Origin: Cocos nucifera
Lineage: Eukaryota; Streptophyta; Magnoliopsida; Arecales; Arecaceae
DNA: 64,000 bases
Assembly: GCA_006176705.1 (NCBI GenBank)
Contig: QRFJ01004922.1
Coordinates: 62,001 to 126,000 of the forward strand
Reading direction: 5' to 3'
Part shown: piece after piece, positions 59,698 through 64,000 of the stretch
Position numbering within the stretch: the first letter of the stretch is position 1
Layout of the letters: each line of letters starts with the position of its first letter
Position numbers and translations under genes: made by a program
The notes under the pieces: model-generated
Databases searched by the model: none
The model's input: the letters and a program-made list of their open reading frames with translations, nothing else
What the model was told of the DNA's origin: nothing

Positions 59698-61555
59698 ATG
59701 GTTCTAAATTGTTTAGATCTGATTTTAAATTTATTTTAATTAGAAAATAATTGATTTCAGATGTCACATGAGATGTGATCAGATCTGAAATTAGAAAAAA
59801 TTAAAATTAAATAATTTGGATCTAAGATTAGAAGATATGCATGACTAGTTCTAGAATAGAATAGTTCTATAGAATATTCTTGCATATTTTTGATTTAATC
59901 TGATTAAATCATGTTTTAGATCTTTTTATTTACTATTTTTTGATATTATAAGTGTTATAATAACATCTAAAAAATAGCAAATAAAATTATTTAATTTTTG
60001 AATATCATATGAGATATGATTGATGCATGTCTAGACTAGTTGTAGAATAGTTCTACATAATTGTCTAGATTAGAATTTATTTTGATTAGATCAATTTAAA
60101 TCTAATTTTTTAGATTATTATGAGATAATTTAGATCTGAAAATATGCATGATTATGATACATGAGATGTATGCAAAATATGCCATGATTAGATCTACTTT
60201 ATATATGAGATATATGATATAGATCTGATATTGTTTTGTAGTATTGAATGTTCCTGATTAAGGCGTTCCTCTTGGCCGTCCGGTCATAAGAACGAAGAAG
60301 GGTTTAAAGGCCCTCTCTTTCCATTCGATGGGGTGTTCTTATGATGTGTAGGGGTGCTGCGTGTTCGTCCTTAATCAGAAACCCAAAACTTACTTTCTGC
60401 AAAAACCCTAGATCCTGAAACCCTAGGATTTATTGTGCATATTTTTGTTTATGAACCCTACTTAATTAAGAATTAAGTTTATGGAATATTAATTAGGTCT
60501 AAAATTGAGAATTTCAGATCTAAGACATATTCATAATACTGGGTTCGGGCTTGGGTAGCTCAATTAGGTCTAAGCGGTTGATCAAACCGAATCAAGAGTT
60601 GGTTAGATGGGATCAACAATGCTTAAATTGACCAGCCTAATAGGATTAAGTCTGGGTCAAGATCGAGTCACGATCAAGCAAGACCTAATTAGGCTCAGAG
60701 GTTAGAGTCTGGATTGTAGGCTAACCCAATTGGTTCTGACTCAATAATTTGGTGTCTAAGGTAAGTTTGGCACAGACGACCGACTGGTTTTTAATTGGAA
60801 GCTACTCGACCTGAATGCGTTCTTGTACGAGTTAATGGCATATTCCTTCCACCGGTCTCACTTACCTGGCCATATCTGTTGACACAGTTCTGATCTGAGG
60901 TGGTCAATAATCCGAGCTAACCCATGCCACTAGGTTAGTCATAATTGTTATGACTAAGCCAAGTCTAGTTTAATGAGACCTGAATCAATTCTCCCTAAGA
61001 AAAGATTAAGTCTGAGGTCTTCCACCATTGTAGATGTGCGGGCCCTTCCCGGGGTTGATTGTTCTCGGACTGGATACAGTGGCTCAGTTGCACCGGGAAG
61101 ATGCAACCATGTCTATTAGGCATTGGATGCTATGGGCTGGAGGATGAGTTGGGCTCAATATTCCGGATACGGTGAGAGACTCAATTAGGAACCCAGTCTA
61201 TGCAAATGGTGGGTCTGACTTAACTAAGGAGTGGATCAATATTTCGGATACGGTGAGATTCATGAATTAGAGACCAAGTTCGGGTGCACCATGATTAGAG
61301 AATCATTGAACAAGAGTTGTTCACTCATTGGCTAACCCATCACCAATAACTGTTAGGTGAGGTGATGAGTCAGTTGGTGAGACCGCACCACCCACTAGAA
61401 ATCATTAATCGTGGAGATTTTCGCATCTCTACAGAGGGAGTGTAGGGATCCGAGAAAATAGTGGGAGCTAATTTGTTTAAAAATAAAATCCCTAAATAAA
61501 TTGGTCAAGTCAAAATTACAGTATCTAACTAGAATCTTTGACTCTCTATAGAAAT
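59698..61555 (+). other. 5' leader of Copia-E with probable intron
   Basis: No gene. Leader stems 60254-60263/60369-60378 and 60284-60293/60335-60344 are perfect. Donor GTAAGT at 60761, branch-like CTAAC at 61525-61529, acceptor CTCTATAG ending 61551, four bases before the gag ATG at 61556. Confidence 0.6.
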
Positions 61556-62396
61556 ATGTCTGCGTCCAACCCATTGGCACGTATCCTGGACACACATAGA
61601 CTGACCGGACCCAATTATAAAGATTGGCTCAGGAACTACAAAATTATTTTGGGTTCCGAGAAGTTAACCCATGTTTTGGACCAGGACCCTCCCACATTAC
61701 CAGCCCGTCCATCTGTTGAACAGAGAGCGTCTCTGGAAAAATGGATTGACGAAGATAATAAGGCCAGATATTACATGTTGGGCTCGATGTCTGATGAGCT
61801 CCAGCGCCAACATGAGGATATCGGGACTGCTCGCCAAATGTTGGCTCACCTGCAGGAGATGTTTGGTGAACAGAGTCGCGCAGCCAAATATCAAGTCACA
61901 AAATGACTTTTTAAGGCTAAGATGCGTGATGGGCAGTCAGTCCAAGATCACTGTCTGACAATGATCAAGGACATGGAAGAGCTTGAGAAGCTCGGTGTGA
62001 AGTTGGACTTGGACCTGCAGAACGATATCATTCTGCAATCCTTGACTGATGCATATGGGCAATTCATCATGAATTACCACATGCATAAACTTCAGAATTC
62101 CTTGGCCGAGTTAATGAATATGCTGGTTACCGCTGAGCTTTCTATGAAAGGTTCTAAAGGCTCAGTTCTTGCTATGGAACGGACTTCTTCCAAAAGAAAG
62201 TCTTATGGAAAGAAAAAGAAGTCTGTGAAAAAGCAAAAGGTGGAAGGATCAAAGAAGAAGAAGGCAGAATCGAAGAAAAAGACCGATGGCAAAGGAAAGT
62301 GTTTCCATTGCAACAGCGACGGCCATTGGAAGCGGAACTGCCCTACTTACCTGGCCACCCTGAAGAACAAGAAGGAAGGTCCTTCTGGAGGTATGC
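61556..62396 (+). pseudogene. gag: Copia-E gag with one internal TGA
   Basis: Capsid and nucleocapsid. From ATG 61556 the frame is open to 61903 (MSASNPLARILDTHRLTGPN, LTHVLDQDPPTLPARPSVEQ), then TGA at 61904-61906, then the same frame is open through the lysine-rich part to the zinc knuckle C-F-H-C-N-S-D-G-H-W-K-R-N-C at 62300-62341, intact by motif. It is the best preserved gag in the window; the single TGA is its only visible break and is shared with Copia-1 and D, so it predates the insertion. Gag runs into protease without a stop. Confidence 0.9.
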
Positions 62397-63706
62397 TCGT
62401 TATTGAGTCTAACCTTACGATTTCTTCTGCATCCAGTTGGGTGCTTGACTCTGGTTCTAGTGCTCATCTGTGCACTTCTATGCAGGGTCTTGAGGATAGC
62501 AGGAGGCTGAGGGATGGAGACATGATCCTACGCATTCGGTAATGGAGCAAGAGTTGCTGCAGTAGCCGTGGGAACATACCCTCTTCGATTACCATCTGGT
62601 TTAGACTTAGTTTTGCAAGACTGTTATTTTGTGCCTGCAGCTAGCAGGAATTTGATTTCTGTTTCATGCTTAGCACAAGAAGGTTATATGATCACCTTCT
62701 TTAAGGACCATTGTAACATTCTTTATGAAAGAAATAAAATTGCAAATGGTTTCCTTATTAATGGTCTTTATCAGCTACATATTGATGTACCTGTTCTAAC
62801 TATCGAGCAAAACGTGAATGCCAAACGACCTAGGGATAGTCCAAATGACAGATATCTATGGCACCTTGAGATTAGGTCATATAGCAGAAGATAGGATCAA
62901 CAAATTGGAGAAAAATGGGCTATTGAGTCCATTGACTTCTGAGTCATATCCAACTTGTGAATCCTGTCTTCAAGGCAAAATGACTAAACTCCCTTTTGTT
63001 GGACATGGGGAGAGGGCCACAGATCTCCTTGCCCTAGTACATACTGATGTGTGCGGCCCATTTGATGTGCCGGCTAGAGGCAATTTTGTCTACTTCATTA
63101 CCTTTACCGATGATCTGTCTAGGTATGGGTATGTGTATCTTATGAGACACAAGTCTGAAGCCTTTTGAAAAGTTCAAAGAATTCAGACATGAAGTAGAAA
63201 AACAAACTAGGAAAAACCCATTAAGGTTCTTCGATCAGATCGAGGAGGTGAATACCTTAGCCGGGAATTCCTAGACTATCTCAAGGAATAATGGCATAGT
63301 CTCTCAATGGACTCCACCAGGAACACCTCAACTCAACGGGGTTTCAGAACGGAGAAATCGGACTCTATTAGATATGGTTCGATCCATGATGAGCTTCACA
63401 GACCTCCCTGATTTTCTTTGGGGACACTCATTGTTAACTTCAATCTATCTACTGAATAGGGTTCCCTCTAAAACCGTTCCTACCACACCGTATGAGATAT
63501 GGCACGGTAAGAAACCAAGTCTGAGTCATCTCAGAATTTGGGGTTGTCCGGCTCATGTCAAAAGACAACAAGCGGACAAGTTAGAGTTTAGGTCCTTCAG
63601 AGCTCGATTCATAGGATATCCTAAAGAGTCATTAGGATACTATTTCTACATTCCAGAAGACCACAATGTGATTGTGAGTCGACATGCCATCTTTCTTGAA
63701 AAATAG
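62397..63706 (+). pseudogene. pol: Copia-E protease-integrase region, frameshifted
   Basis: The protease motif VLDSGSSAHLC lies near 62440, with the active site intact, in frame with gag up to 62542. An extra T near 62535, an extra T near 62865, an extra T in CCTTTTGA near 63161 (shared with Copia-1), an extra base near 63211 and an extra base near 63290 break the integrase. Its motifs are all present: LRLGHIAED with CESC, HTDVCGPF, RSDRGGEY and GVSERRNRT with the catalytic Glu. The region ends at FLEK then TAG (63704-63706). Substitutions are few; the breaks are mostly single-base gains near short runs. Confidence 0.9.
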
Positions 63707-64000
63707 TTTATTCAAGATAGCGGCATTGGAAAATAGATCAAGCTTGATGAGAAAGTCTCACAAGCAGAACGAGCTAAGGACCAAGTGGAACCAAATCAGG
63801 TTGAGCCAATAAGAACACTACCTCCTCCACCTCGTAGATCGGAAAGAGTTTTCCCGTCCCCCTGAAAGATACTTAGGTATTATTTCAGAGGATGTAGAGG
63901 AAATGTTCCTCGTAGGTAATGGTGCTCATGGTGATGATCCCAAAACCTACAACGAGGCGATATCAGATATCGACTCCGAGAAATGGCTAGAGGCAATGCA
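63707..64000 (+). pseudogene. pol: Copia-E RT N-terminal part, cut by window end
   Basis: After the amber stop comes FIQDSGIGK, then a second TAG where Copia-D has CAG, then IKLDEKVSQAERAKDQVEP. An extra C near 63855 (TTTTCCCGTCC; TTTTCCGTCC in Copia-1) shifts the frame. The sequence ends in SDIDSEKWLEAMQ at the window edge, the segment just before the conserved RT start. Confidence 0.85.

Larger units (their letters stand above)
57402..64000 (+). mobile_element. Copia-E (family 1), young, runs off the window
   Basis: 5' LTR, primer site, leader, gag, protease, integrase and the start of RT, almost base for base like Copia-1 from 415 on. Inserted in the 3' LTR of Copia-D; the left flanking bases CTGAC (57397-57401) should recur at the right end, outside the window. 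Few substitutions but several single-base indels separate it from Copia-1. Confidence 0.94.

Noticed and set aside
1..64000. Host genes, tRNA or rRNA genes, CRISPR arrays, defence systems or biosynthetic clusters
   Set aside because: Every long stretch is accounted for by transposon LTRs, leaders or broken polyproteins; no other coding pattern was found.

Overview
The window is a nest of plant transposable elements with no recognisable host gene. It is AT-rich, and I see no rRNA, tRNA, CRISPR array or prokaryotic operon. Long-LTR Ty1/copia elements primed by initiator tRNA-Met, a Ty3/gypsy relic and a CACTA (En/Spm) transposon with TNP2, DUF4218 and DUF4216 regions indicate heterochromatic DNA of a flowering plant. 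The main copia LTRs begin TGTTAGATATATGTGCCCTAG, which recalls the BARE-1/Angela group. A monocot is likely and a palm possible, but this is inference.

Layout, outermost to innermost. (0) A gypsy element (+) survives as an RT fragment (1-414) and an RNase H fragment (10640-11208). Copia-1 (+, 415-10639) separates the two. (1) Copia-A (-) entered the gypsy RNase H region. Its 3' LTR is 11209-13698, its internal pieces are 13699-14610, 25459-26805 and 46539-47629, and its 5' end lies beyond the window. (2) Three copia elements (+) sit inside Copia-A: Copia-B (14611-25458) in its RT, Copia-C (26806-46538) in its integrase, and Copia-D (from 47630) in its gag. (3) A 9.4-kb CACTA element (35586-44983) lies in the 3' LTR of Copia-C, and Copia-E (57402 to the window end) lies in the 3' LTR of Copia-D. 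Junction duplications support the order: AAACT on both sides of Copia-C, ATA on both sides of CACTA, and near-matching GGTCC/AGTCC around Copia-B.

There are two copia families. Copia-1, C, D and E form family 1 (LTR about 2.2-2.3 kb; gag, protease, integrase, RT, RNase H in that order). Copia-A and B form family 2 (LTR about 2.48 kb). Every polyprotein is broken by stops and frameshifts. Copia-1 and E are nearly identical and young; C, D, A and B are older. The CACTA carries a broken multi-exon TNP2 transposase, a second TnpA/Transposase_24-like gene, arrays of short palindromes near its ends, a roughly 1-kb inverted repeat and a GC-rich leader with a minisatellite.

I do not see a new biological system. 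The most interesting signals concern element biology: a dense W-box cluster in family-1 LTRs, a probable intron in the copia leader just before gag, a conserved stem in that leader, an amber stop shared by all four family-1 copies between integrase and RT, and the CACTA inverted repeat.
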